This document shows, one piece after another, positions 7,294-14,470 of a DNA stretch of 26,168 bases. Every line of letters begins with the position of its first letter. Within the stretch, counting starts at the first letter, position 1. The notes below the pieces were generated by a model. That model did not search any database, was not told the DNA's origin, and saw nothing but the letters and a program-made list of their open reading frames with translations. Location: contig JASHWW010000125.1 of NCBI GenBank assembly GCA_030043855.1, forward strand, positions 1-26,168, in the 5' to 3' direction. The position numbers were made by a program, and so were the translations under genes. Source of the DNA: Thermoplasmata archaeon. GTDB taxonomy: Archaea > Thermoplasmatota > Thermoplasmata > Lutacidiplasmatales > UBA184.

Positions 7294-7731
7294 ATGGCAG
7301 CCAAGCGGACGGCCCGAGCGACCTGGAACGGGGATCTGATCCACGGACACGGAACCGTCACGGGGACCAGCGGGGGCCTCGGGGAGGTCGCGGTGTCGTG
7401 GGCGGCCCGTACGGAGGCGCCGGGCGGCAAGACGAGTCCGGAAGAGCTGCTCGCCGCGGCGCACGCGTCCTGCTTCTGCATGGCACTCTCCGCCGGACTG
7501 GGCCGGATGCAGAAGCCGCCCGAGCGGCTCTCGGTCTCGGCGACGGCGACGTTCGACAAGGTCGGCGACGGCTGGAAGGTCACGACCATGGAACTGGCGG
7601 TCACGGGGAAGGTCCCCGGTCTGTCGGCAGCCGAGTTCCAGGCGGCGGCCGCCGCGGCGGGACAGGGGTGCCCGATCTCGGGGGCCCTGAAGGGGAACGT
7701 CGCGGTCTCCGTCACCGCGACGCTCGAGTGA
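7294..7731 (+). CDS. osmC: OsmC family peroxiredoxin
   Basis: 145 residues, the full length of E. coli-type OsmC. The N-terminal 'ATWNGDLIHGHGTV', the 'TSPEELLAAAHASCFCMALS' helix with the peroxidatic Cys60, and 'GQGCPIS' with the resolving Cys126 are all present; an extra cysteine, Cys62, sits next to the active-site one. OsmC reduces organic hydroperoxides with a thiol donor in the cytoplasm. The ATG is supported by a TATA element 26 nt upstream. The 3' end overlaps dph6, on the other strand, by 20 bp. Together with the Bcp-type peroxiredoxin at 11.2 kb it indicates that the organism meets peroxides. Confidence 0.93.
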   Translation: MAAKRTARATWNGDLIHGHGTVTGTSGGLGEVAVSWAARTEAPGGKTSPEELLAAAHASCFCMALSAGLGRMQKPPERLSVSATATFDKVGDGWKVTTMELAVTGKVPGLSAAEFQAAAAAAGQGCPISGALKGNVAVSVTATLE

Positions 7732-8461
7732 GCGCGGGGCGGTCTCCCCCGGCATCCGTCTCTTCCGGCAAGAGCAGGTCCCGGAAGACGAACCCGTCGC
7801 GGTCGACGACCCGTCCGGTCCGCACCGGGAGGGGCGACCGGAAGAACGGGCCGGCCGTGACGCAGGTGTGGAACTCCCCGCGTTCGCCGCACGGATCGAC
7901 GGCCGCCGGGAGCTCGTCGAGCAGGGTCCGATCGAACTCGCGACCCGCGAACTCCCGCGACAGGTGCCGGGGATCGATGGCGACGAGGGTCGCGCGCAGG
8001 CCCGCGTCGATCATCTCTCGAGCGAGCCCGGCCGTGGGCCGTCCCCACAGCGGGAACGACGGTTCGATCCCCGTCCCCGCGAGGCGTTCCTCCCGGTAGC
8101 GGCGGACGTCCTCGAGGAACAGGTCGCCGAACACCACGTGCCGCACCCCGGCGGCTCGCAGCGCAGCGACCGCGGCCCCCATCCGACGCTCGTATTCGGC
8201 GTTCGGACAAGGGTACGGGATGGCGACGGTGTGGAGCGGGAGCCCGGTGGCGGCGGCCTGCGCCCGCAAGATCGACGATCGGACTCCGTGCATCGAGACC
8301 CGGTCGAACTCCTCCGAGACGGTGGTCAGGAGACCGACGACCCGGAGCTCCCCGCGGCGCAGCGTCTCGTAGAGCGCGAACGCCGCGTCCTTGCCGCTGC
8401 TCCACGAGACGACCGCCGCGGGTCGGGGATCGCGAGGGGTGGGCGACGATCCGCCGTTCAT
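7712..8461 (-). CDS. dph6: Diphthine-ammonia ligase (Dph6-type ATP pyrophosphatase)
   Basis: 249 residues. The N-terminal 'SWSSGKDAAFALY' (19-31) is the PP-loop that binds ATP in the adenine nucleotide alpha-hydrolase fold. 'CPNAEYERRM' (85-94), 'FGDLFLEDVRRYREERL' (111-127), 'PLWGRPT' (137-143) and 'GERGEFHT' (192-199) are typical of the MJ0570/Dph6 family. Dph6 amidates diphthine to diphthamide on a histidine of translation factor EF-2, with ATP and ammonia. The ATG at 8461 forms an ATGA overlap with the stop of rfcL, so translation is coupled to the clamp loader, an odd but plausible information-processing pair. The reading frame extends far upstream on the same strand, but only as antisense or out-of-frame sequence. 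Confidence 0.88.
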   Translation of the reverse strand: MNGGSSPTPRDPRPAAVVSWSSGKDAAFALYETLRRGELRVVGLLTTVSEEFDRVSMHGVRSSILRAQAAATGLPLHTVAIPYPCPNAEYERRMGAAVAALRAAGVRHVVFGDLFLEDVRRYREERLAGTGIEPSFPLWGRPTAGLAREMIDAGLRATLVAIDPRHLSREFAGREFDRTLLDELPAAVDPCGERGEFHTCVTAGPFFRSPLPVRTGRVVDRDGFVFRDLLLPEETDAGGDRPALTRASR

Positions 8462-10125
8462 CCCCCGAATTCCGACAACTGTCGCTGGACCTTCCGCTTC
8501 GGTTCGTCGGTCGCCGGGGGGCTGCCATCGCCCGGGGTCCCCGTCGGTGTGCGGGCCGGAGGGACGGTGGCCTCGGACTCCGGCAGGATCTCGACGGCTT
8601 CGGGCGGCCGACCGGTGATGTAGGCGACCTCCTCGGGGGTCAACTGGAGCTCGCGGACGACTCGGGCGACGAGGGCCCGCGCCCCGCTTCCCTGGGGTCG
8701 CGCGGACAGCTCCTCGAGGAACGGCAGGACGACATCCCGCGTCTTCTCCTTCGACAGATGGTACCGGGCCGCCGCCTTCGCGGCGAGCGAGTCGCGCGTC
8801 GCGCGGGCGACGCGCGACCGGCCCATCTCGCCGAGAAATTGGGGGAACTGCGCTCGCTCGGAGCCCGGGGACGGTGCGTCCCGGAGCGCGAGCCCGACGC
8901 CCCCCGTCTGCAGCTCCGAGGCGTAGCTCCACAACCCATAGACGCGCGCCCGTCGCGCGCGGACGAGGAGGAGGTCGGCGGCGGACAGCACGCGGAACGC
9001 CGCGTCCCGGTGGGCCCGGTCGGGCGCGAACTGGGGCAGGTTCTCCTCGATCCACGGGAACAGGTCGTCCGGCGGCGCGTCGAGACGGTCGCGGACCTCC
9101 CCCGCGCGGTAGAACCGGGCGGCCGTCAACGCCTCCTCCACGAACTCCCCGAAATCGGCCTCCAGGTCCCGCGCCCCGACCGCGGCCAGTTGGGCGGGGC
9201 CCCGAGGGATCGCGCTGACCGCATCGAGGTCGTTCAGGGCGGCCCGCAGGTCGCCCGCCGAGCGGCGGACGATGGCCGGGACGACCCCGGCGTCCACGGC
9301 GAGCCGTTCGGAGCGGACGACCGCCTCCAACCGACGCTCCACCTCTTCGGGTCGGATCGGATAGAACGGCACGGCCAGGACGGACGACTTGAACACGGCG
9401 GAGTATCGCGTCAACGGTCGCGGGTCGTTCACGGTCAGGACGATCGGTTGACGGGTCGCCCGGACCAGCCGGGCGATCGCCCCGAGGCCCCCGCGGTCGG
9501 AGACATCGCTGGCCGTGCCCGACGCACGCCAGTCGTCCAGGTCCTTCCGGGCGGCCGGCAACTTCGCCCAACCGAAATTGCCGGGCGACCGGGGGACCGC
9601 GTCCCAGTCCGCGAACGGTTTGCTCCGACCCCCCGTCGCCAGGCCCCACGCGCCGTTGAGCGTCTCGATCGTTCGGTACCGTCCTCGAAGGAACTCCCGG
9701 AGCACGACCGGCTCGGCCGCCGGTCGAGGGCTCTCGGTGAGCCGCCCGGTGAGGCAGTCCGCCTCGTCCAGCAAGATCAGGGCCCGGCGGGGCCCGGCGC
9801 GAGCGGCGCCGTCCGAGAGGGTGTGGGTGATCGAGGCGCGACCGGCGACCTGTTCGATCGCGCGCTCGTTCCGCGCATCGGACGCGTTCATCTCGACGAG
9901 CGTCCATCCCCGTTCCTCCGCCAATGCCAGCGCCGCGGAGGTCTTCCCCACTCCCGGTGGGCCGCTCAGGAGGACCGCCCGGCGGGCGGGAGGGCGAGGG
10001 CCTTCCCAATCGGTCGCCCACTCCCGGAGCTTCTGGCGGGCGCCGGCGTTCCCGATCAGGTCGGCCAGTTTCCGTGGTCGCAAACGCTCGGCCAGCGGAA
10101 GGCTGGGCGTCGCGACGGACGGCAC
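8458..10125 (-). CDS. rfcL: Replication factor C large subunit (clamp loader) with an unusual insertion
   Basis: 555 residues. An AAA+ ATPase with 'GPPGVGKTS' (Walker A, 55-63), 'LILLDEAD' (Walker B, 116-123), sensor 1 'IVLTVND' (228-234) and sensor 2 region 'AGDLRAALNDL' (290-300). The C-terminal 'QRQLSEFGG' fits a PCNA-interacting peptide. With RFC-S it loads the PCNA ring at primer ends. The GTG start at 10125 is chosen because CATATG lies 25 nt upstream and it leaves a normal N-terminus; an ATG at 10218 would add 31 atypical residues across both divergent promoters. Residues about 129-208, between 'CLTGR' and 'DRGGLGAI', are an insertion of roughly 80 residues not expected at this place, with a segment resembling GH42 beta-galactosidases. 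The ORF is otherwise typical and continues into dph6 by ATGA overlap. Confidence 0.93.
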   Translation of the reverse strand: MPSVATPSLPLAERLRPRKLADLIGNAGARQKLREWATDWEGPRPPARRAVLLSGPPGVGKTSAALALAEERGWTLVEMNASDARNERAIEQVAGRASITHTLSDGAARAGPRRALILLDEADCLTGRLTESPRPAAEPVVLREFLRGRYRTIETLNGAWGLATGGRSKPFADWDAVPRSPGNFGWAKLPAARKDLDDWRASGTASDVSDRGGLGAIARLVRATRQPIVLTVNDPRPLTRYSAVFKSSVLAVPFYPIRPEEVERRLEAVVRSERLAVDAGVVPAIVRRSAGDLRAALNDLDAVSAIPRGPAQLAAVGARDLEADFGEFVEEALTAARFYRAGEVRDRLDAPPDDLFPWIEENLPQFAPDRAHRDAAFRVLSAADLLLVRARRARVYGLWSYASELQTGGVGLALRDAPSPGSERAQFPQFLGEMGRSRVARATRDSLAAKAAARYHLSKEKTRDVVLPFLEELSARPQGSGARALVARVVRELQLTPEEVAYITGRPPEAVEILPESEATVPPARTPTGTPGDGSPPATDEPKRKVQRQLSEFGG

Positions 10126-10147
10126 AGACGCAGGAGGTCGGGCCGCG

Positions 10148-10153
10148 CATATG
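10148..10153 (-). promoter_or_regulatory. TATA-like element of rfcL
   Basis: CATATG, centred about 25 nt before the GTG at 10125. It fixes the start choice for rfcL and implies a leaderless mRNA beginning with GUG. Confidence 0.6.
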
Positions 10154-10187
10154 AGGTCCCCGCCCCGAGCTCTCGTCACCGGTCGAC

Positions 10188-10192
10188 CTAAT
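10188..10192 (+). promoter_or_regulatory. TATA-like element of the AKR-like gene
   Basis: CTAAT in GACCTAATCGG, centred 27 nt before the ATG at 10217. It is about 40 bp from the rfcL element on the other strand, so the two promoters are back to back. Confidence 0.55.
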
Positions 10193-10216
10193 CGGGGCCC
10201 CCGGGTTCGGAGCCGC

Positions 10217-11164
10217 ATGTCGCCGACCGACCGGCTGGCTCGGAGGGCGCTGCCCGGGGCCTCGTGGGAGGTGTCGGAGGTCGCCCTCCGGATCGCGCTT
10301 CCGAACGGTCCGGCCGCGCCAACACCCCGGTCGCTCGCCGACGAGATCCGTTACGCCCACCGCGTCGGGGTCACCACGTTCGACCTGGGCGGGCACCGTC
10401 CGGGGGAGAGCGCGGCCGCGCTCGACGGGGCCCTCGAGGGGGCGAATCCGGAGATCGTCGTGCTGCTGCCGTTGGACGCCGATCCGGGACGGGCGACGTG
10501 CTCCCTCCGTGGAGCCCCGCCACCGGAGGGGGGAACGGTGGCCGCGGTCACCGCATCGATCGCCCCGGTCCGCCAGCGTCTGCCGTCCCGGGCGAAGCTC
10601 GTCGGGTTGGCCGGACCTACGCTCGCCGGAACGCCCCGTGCGCGGGAGCTGCTCAACGCCGCCGTCGCGGACGGAGTGCTGGACGCCTGGGCCGCGGATC
10701 TCGAAGGCCCCGGGGGGAGCCCGTCGGGCTCCCCGAACTGGGCGGCGGCCACCATCGTCGCGCCGTTCTCGTTGCTCGACCGCCGGATCGCGGAGGAGAT
10801 GCCGGCCTCCTGGGCCGAGACCGGTCGTGTGATCGCTCGGGACCCGTTCGCGCGAGGCCGGCTGGACGGCCGTCGGCTGGGCGCCTCGTTGTCCGACCGA
10901 CGACCCGACGTCGGTCCGACCGCCTTCCGCACCCTGCAGGGAGAGCTGGCGCCGATCCTCGATCTCGCGTACCTGACCTCGGACCGGCGGCGCTCCCTGC
11001 CCGAGGCCGCCCTGGAGTACGTTCTCGCCTTCCCGTGGGTCGTCACGACCGTCCTCGACCCCCCGATCCCGCGCGGCGTGCTGGAGCGTCGCTCCCGGGG
11101 AGACGGGTCGCCGTTCTCCGCGACGGAACGCCGCCGGCTCGGTCTGCCGGTAGCGGGTTCGTAA
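10217..11164 (+). CDS. Aldo/keto reductase-like protein lacking most of the catalytic tetrad
   Basis: 315 residues with the outline of an aldo/keto reductase barrel: 'EIRYAHRVGVTTFDLGG' (43-59) matches the strand and turn carrying the catalytic Asp, 'FSLLDRRIAEEM' and 'VIARDPFARGRLDG' (205-218) match late-barrel regions, and 'PEAALEYVLAFPWVVTTVLDP' split around residue 270 matches the C-terminal 'AL.yvL' helix. Asp56 is kept, but the Tyr expected five residues later is Arg61, and the usual Lys and His positions are not recognisable. It is therefore either a non-catalytic relative or an enzyme with altered chemistry. It is transcribed divergently from rfcL and followed 25 bp later by a peroxiredoxin gene. 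Its stop TAA overlaps the TATA element of that gene. Confidence 0.7.
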   Translation: MSPTDRLARRALPGASWEVSEVALRIALPNGPAAPTPRSLADEIRYAHRVGVTTFDLGGHRPGESAAALDGALEGANPEIVVLLPLDADPGRATCSLRGAPPPEGGTVAAVTASIAPVRQRLPSRAKLVGLAGPTLAGTPRARELLNAAVADGVLDAWAADLEGPGGSPSGSPNWAAATIVAPFSLLDRRIAEEMPASWAETGRVIARDPFARGRLDGRRLGASLSDRRPDVGPTAFRTLQGELAPILDLAYLTSDRRRSLPEAALEYVLAFPWVVTTVLDPPIPRGVLERRSRGDGSPFSATERRRLGLPVAGS

Positions 11165-11166
11165 AG
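11162..11166 (+). promoter_or_regulatory. TATA-like element of bcp, overlapping a stop codon
   Basis: TAAAG in TCGTAAAGAGC, about 26 nt before the bcp ATG. The TAA is the stop codon of the AKR-like gene. Confidence 0.55.
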
Positions 11167-11189
11167 AGCGCGCCGGCGCTGGGTCTCCG

Positions 11190-11648
11190 ATGGTCGGCGT
11201 CGGGGAGCCCGCTCCGGAGTTCGCCGGACGCACCGCGGAGGGAGGTTCGATCTCGCTGGCCGACTTTCGGGGTCGGCCCCTGATCCTCTACTTCTTCCCG
11301 AAGGCGAACACGGCCGGGTGCACCGCCGAGGCGAAGGGATTCGCGAGCCATTTCCCCGAGTTCCAGAGCGCGGGCGTCGCCGTGGTCGGGGTGAGCGTGG
11401 ACTCGGAGGAGGCGCAGCAACAGTTCGCCGCCGACTGCGCCCTCCCGTTCCCTCTGGTGGCCGATCGCGACCGCGCCATCGCGCGCGCGTACGGCACCCT
11501 GGGCCTCCTCGGGTTCGCGAAGCGGACCACCTTCTTCATCGGCGCCGACGGCCGCGTCGAGGAGGTCGTCCAGGGGATGCTGCCCGCCCCTCACGTCCGG
11601 CGGGCGGTCGAGCGCCTGCGCCGGGGCGGGCCCGGGCAAACCCTCTAA
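11190..11648 (+). CDS. bcp: Thiol peroxidase of the Bcp/PrxQ type
   Basis: 152 residues of the AhpC/TSA thioredoxin fold. 'LYFFPKANTAGCTAEAKGF' (33-51) contains the peroxidatic Cys44 in the TxxC active site. The resolving cysteine found five residues later in E. coli Bcp is Lys49 here; a second cysteine at position 83 ('ADCALPFPLVAD') is a good candidate for the alternative resolving position on helix 3 known in some PrxQ enzymes. The enzyme reduces hydrogen peroxide and alkyl hydroperoxides, with thioredoxin as the usual donor. A TATA element lies 26 nt before the start. The stop TAA is embedded in the A/T patch used by the next gene. Confidence 0.92.
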   Translation: MVGVGEPAPEFAGRTAEGGSISLADFRGRPLILYFFPKANTAGCTAEAKGFASHFPEFQSAGVAVVGVSVDSEEAQQQFAADCALPFPLVADRDRAIARAYGTLGLLGFAKRTTFFIGADGRVEEVVQGMLPAPHVRRAVERLRRGGPGQTL

Positions 11649-11650
11649 TT
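11645..11650 (+). promoter_or_regulatory. TATA-like element of the enolase-superfamily gene, overlapping a stop codon
   Basis: CTAATT in CCCTCTAATTCGG; TAA at 11646-11648 is the bcp stop codon. It is centred 31 nt before the ATG at 11679, leaving a leader of only a few nucleotides. Confidence 0.5.
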
Positions 11651-11678
11651 CGGCAGCCCGGTGGGCCCGAGGGTCCCC

Positions 11679-12887
11679 ATGAAGATTCGAACGGTCGAGC
11701 CGATCGAAGTCGCCGCGCCAGCCGGCGAACTCTCGTCCCCCTGGAGCGCGACGGTCGCCCTGGTTCGGGTGACGACGGAGACCGGAGCCGTCGGCTGGGG
11801 GGAGGCGCCGACAACGCTCATGACCCACCCGGTGCTCGAAAGCATCCGCGAGGTCGCGCGGTTCTACGAGGGCCGCGAGCTCCACGCTCATGCCGCCGGC
11901 TTGCGCGAGTTCGAGCGGTACTCGTTCTACCGGTCGCGCTCGATGGAGGCGACGAGTGCCCTCTCGGCCGTCGACATCGCCTGCCACGACCTCCTCGGGC
12001 ACGAGCTCGGCGTCCCGATCTCGACCCTCCTGGGGGGCCGGATCCGGGATCGGGTGCGCGCCTACTCGAACGGCTGGTACTCCGACGCGATCGAGCCCAG
12101 CGAGTTCGCCACCAAGGCGCGGGCGATGGTCCGTTCGGGCTTCCGGGCCCTCAAGTTCGATCCGTTCGGGGACCAGTATCGGACGCTCTCGGTCGAGGGG
12201 TTGACGCGCGCGGTCGAGCGCGTCCGTGCGGTCCGGCAGGCGGTCGGTCCCGACGTCGACCTCTTGATGGAGTACCACGGCCGATTCTTGCCGGAGGCCG
12301 CGATCCGTGCCGGCCGCGCGCTCGACGAGTTCAAGCCCGCCTTCATGGAGGAACCGGTCCTCCCGGAACTCGCCGACGCCCTGGTCGACTTCCGCCGGGT
12401 CGTGCGTACCCCGGTCGCCCTCGGCGAGCGGTTGCTCCATCCGGCGGACTTCGAGAGCTTCCTCCGCCGCGGTCTCGTCGACATCCTGCAGCCGGACATC
12501 ACGAACTCCGGCGGCTTCACGTACGGACGGGAGATCGCCGGGGTCGCGGCCGCCCTGGGGGCTCCGATCGCCTACCACAACGCCTTCGGCCCGATCCAAA
12601 CGGCCGCGACGCTCCAGATGGACGCCGTGCTCCCGACCTTCTTCCTCCAGGAGAGCTTCGAGGCCAGCTGGCCCGAGTGGAAGCGCTCGCTGGTCCGGGG
12701 GTACGCGGTCGAGGACGGCCAGTTCCGGATCCCCGACCGGCCGGGACTCGGGATCGAGGTCGATGAGCGGGCGGTCGAGCGATTCCGTTCGGACGCGATC
12801 GACGCGGTCGGGCCCGAGCCCCCGTGGGTGATCGGCGGCACCTGGGTGCGTCGGCCCGCGGCGGTCCGGCGGTCGTCCGGACACTGA
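11679..12887 (+). CDS. Enolase-superfamily sugar-acid dehydratase (mandelate racemase/muconate lactonizing group)
   Basis: 402 residues with an N-terminal capping domain and a C-terminal barrel. 'GFRALKFDPFG' (154-164), 'MEYHGRF' (197-203), 'MEEPVLPE' (223-230), 'LGERLL' (248-253), 'ILQPDITNSGG' (269-279) and 'YHNAFGP' (299-305) are the landmarks of galactonate/gluconate dehydratase-type enzymes. Metal ligands would be Glu198, Glu224 and Glu250, with His200 and His300 as acid/base residues. Such an enzyme would dehydrate a sugar acid to a 2-keto-3-deoxy acid, as in the non-phosphorylated Entner-Doudoroff route of many Thermoplasmatota; the exact sugar cannot be read out. Asp is more usual than Glu at the first metal position. 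ATG 11679 is preferred over GTG 11661, which sits only 13 nt after the TATA-like patch. Confidence 0.85.
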   Translation: MKIRTVEPIEVAAPAGELSSPWSATVALVRVTTETGAVGWGEAPTTLMTHPVLESIREVARFYEGRELHAHAAGLREFERYSFYRSRSMEATSALSAVDIACHDLLGHELGVPISTLLGGRIRDRVRAYSNGWYSDAIEPSEFATKARAMVRSGFRALKFDPFGDQYRTLSVEGLTRAVERVRAVRQAVGPDVDLLMEYHGRFLPEAAIRAGRALDEFKPAFMEEPVLPELADALVDFRRVVRTPVALGERLLHPADFESFLRRGLVDILQPDITNSGGFTYGREIAGVAAALGAPIAYHNAFGPIQTAATLQMDAVLPTFFLQESFEASWPEWKRSLVRGYAVEDGQFRIPDRPGLGIEVDERAVERFRSDAIDAVGPEPPWVIGGTWVRRPAAVRRSSGH

Positions 12888-12902
12888 ACCGGCCGTCGCC
12901 GG

Positions 12903-13394
12903 TCAGCCCGACCCTTCGGGCGAGAGCGCGTTGAGAGTGAGATTGAGGTCCCACGTACCCGCCGCGTTCCCGACGCCGATTACCACCACGAACGAGGCGT
13001 CGTCCACCGAGGGTGGGACGGGGTTCGGTAGGGCGGGGCTCGTGCTGAGCACCGTGAACGGGGAGTTGGCGGAGGCGAAGTAGATCGTGTGCGACTGGTT
13101 GTCGAAGTTGGAGATGAGCACCACGAGCGAGAAGGAGCCGCCCACCGGGACGGTCAGGGGAAACCCGTTCGTCGCGTTATAGCTGTAGAGACTCGCGCCG
13201 AACCAACCGCGGCCGGAGGCGGTCGTCCCTTGGGCGATCCAGCGCACGGCACCGGCCACCGTGACGTTCTGGCCGTGGCCGGGAAGAACCAGGATGCCCA
13301 GCCCGATCAGGACCAAGAGCGCCGCCACGATCACGGCCGCGGCGACGACTCCCCACGCGAGGATCCGGCCCCGCGTCCACTTCCGCTTCAGCAT
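12903..13394 (-). CDS. Membrane-anchored beta-sandwich protein next to a pilin
   Basis: 163 residues: a basic start (MLKRKWTRGR), one membrane segment (about 11-37) and an outer domain of about 120 residues with alternating beta-type hydrophobicity and several N-glycosylation sequons (NVT, NAT, NQS, NLT). It is not recognised as a named family; the domain looks Ig-like. It follows the pilin gene by 83 bp in the same direction, so it may be a pilus-associated or surface partner. The start is supported by GGGAG six nucleotides upstream, a Shine-Dalgarno sequence that most genes here lack. A weak A/T patch CTCATAG on the minus strand (13423-13429) could serve as a separate TATA element. Confidence 0.72.
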   Translation of the reverse strand: MLKRKWTRGRILAWGVVAAAVIVAALLVLIGLGILVLPGHGQNVTVAGAVRWIAQGTTASGRGWFGASLYSYNATNGFPLTVPVGGSFSLVVLISNFDNQSHTIYFASANSPFTVLSTSPALPNPVPPSVDDASFVVVIGVGNAAGTWDLNLTLNALSPEGSG

Positions 13395-13477
13395 CCTGTT
13401 CTCCCGTCTGCGCGGTTCCCCCCTATGAGCCTCACGCCCCAGGAGAGAGCCGAGGCTCGTGCTCCCCGGTCACCGTT

Positions 13478-14350
13478 TCAGGTGGTCGGCGGTGCCAGCG
13501 AGTAGACCGGAATGCTCGCGAGGAGGGTGTTCGGGTCCCCGGAGTAGCTCAGGTAGATCGTGCAGGCGCCCTGGTTCGTGAAGCACCACGGCGGGGCCCC
13601 GTGGTAGTCGTCGGTGTCGAGGACCGGGTTGCCGCTGTTCGTGAAGCAGTTGTACAGCTTCGGGGTCACACACTCGAAGTCGAGCGGCCACCCCCCGTTG
13701 TGGATGTACAGCAGGAAGGTGTCCCCGTTTTCGAGCACCGTCACGTTCCCGCCGCCGATCGGGGTGAACATCCCGAGTCGGTTGTAGAGCGTCCCGTACG
13801 ACCCTCCGCCGTACCCTCCCGCGTCGAAGTTGCCACACTTCCCGAGATCGGGCGCGTTCGCCGCGGGCGAGGTCGACGACCCCGGGAACCACGTCATGGA
13901 CGCGAGCGTCCCCGACACGAGGATCGTGGTCCCGCCGGCGGTAGTGGCGTTGTTGCAGACAAAGGTGAAGGTGATCTCATCGAGCGGAATGTTCGTCGGG
14001 GTATGACTCGCGATGATGATCTGACTCGTGTTGAGTTCGGAGAAGTTGCCGGAGACATTCGGAGGGTCGCACTGGGCGTCCCACTCGTTGTCCCACGTCG
14101 TGTACTGCGTCGACGCGAGCGGATACGTCCAGTTCCCGACCGGCTGACAGTCGGTCGGGTCGCCCCACGCCGGATTCTTGCCGCCCGAGTGGATCAGAAT
14201 CGTGAGGCTCGGGGGCGCGGGCGGCGTATTGATCCGGAACGACCACAGGATGATCCCCGCGGTCATGGTGAGCGCGACCAGCAGGATCGCGCCCAGAATC
14301 TCGCTGACCCCGCGGGCGCGGCGGTGGGCCCACCGCCGATGTCGATACAT
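13478..14350 (-). CDS. Archaeal type IV pilin-like protein, cysteine-rich
   Basis: 290 residues. The N-terminus is a class III signal peptide: basic residues, then 'RRARG' with predicted cleavage after Gly14, followed by the hydrophobic assembly helix 'VSEILGAILLVALTMTAGI' (15-33). This matches archaeal pilins processed by a PibD/EppA-like prepilin peptidase. The mature domain (about 250 residues) is large for a pilin, with Gly/Ser/Thr-rich loops, several sequons (NWT, NVS, NTS, NAT, NVT) and eight cysteines, an even number that allows disulfides. No secretion ATPase or prepilin peptidase is in the window. The ATG is 26 nt from the A/T patch at 14374-14378, and an inverted repeat overlaps it. 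The gene diverges from the large beta-propeller surface protein. Confidence 0.82.
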   Translation of the reverse strand: MYRHRRWAHRRARGVSEILGAILLVALTMTAGIILWSFRINTPPAPPSLTILIHSGGKNPAWGDPTDCQPVGNWTYPLASTQYTTWDNEWDAQCDPPNVSGNFSELNTSQIIIASHTPTNIPLDEITFTFVCNNATTAGGTTILVSGTLASMTWFPGSSTSPAANAPDLGKCGNFDAGGYGGGSYGTLYNRLGMFTPIGGGNVTVLENGDTFLLYIHNGGWPLDFECVTPKLYNCFTNSGNPVLDTDDYHGAPPWCFTNQGACTIYLSYSGDPNTLLASIPVYSLAPPTT

Positions 14351-14361
14351 TGACGTATCGA
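14342..14361. promoter_or_regulatory. Inverted repeat over the pilin start codon (possible operator)
   Basis: TCGATAC and GTATCGA, a perfect 7-bp inverted repeat separated by 6 bp, covering the pilin ATG and so, if the mRNA is leaderless, the transcription start. The same half-site recurs at 14471-14488. One half-site is partly coding (codons 1-3), which tempers the claim. Confidence 0.5.
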
Positions 14362-14373
14362 TGCGTATTGGGC

Positions 14374-14378
14374 GTTAT
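14374..14378 (-). promoter_or_regulatory. TATA-like element of the pilin gene
   Basis: Reads TGATAACG on the minus strand, centred 26 nt from the pilin ATG. Confidence 0.55.
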
Positions 14379-14470
14379 CAACCTTGTGCCCCATTCTCGC
14401 CGGGAACGGAGGCGACACCCCTCTCTCCGAACGCGGAACTGGAGTCCGTCCCACGTCCACCTGTGGGAGG

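Noticed and set aside
9502..9741. The RFC-L insertion as an intein
   Set aside because: The segment is too short, has no intein blocks or terminal His-Asn, and is not followed by Cys, Ser or Thr. It looks like a permanent domain insertion.
10126..10218. Upstream ATG (10218) as the rfcL start
   Set aside because: It would place the rfcL coding sequence over the TATA elements of both divergent genes and add 31 residues with no family similarity; GTG at 10125 fits the promoter spacing.
7712..11233. A very long minus-strand open frame (over 1100 codons) and similar long frames at 17960-21571 and 21397-23907
   Set aside because: They run antisense or out of frame to well-supported genes; their translations are Arg/Gly/Pro-rich with no domains. 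In GC-rich DNA such open frames arise because stop codons are rare. Only the dph6 end of the first is real.
11661..11678. GTG at 11661 as the start of the enolase-superfamily gene
   Set aside because: It lies only about 13 nt from the TATA-like patch, too close for transcription to begin before it, and the family N-terminus begins with the later 'MKIRTVEPIEV'.
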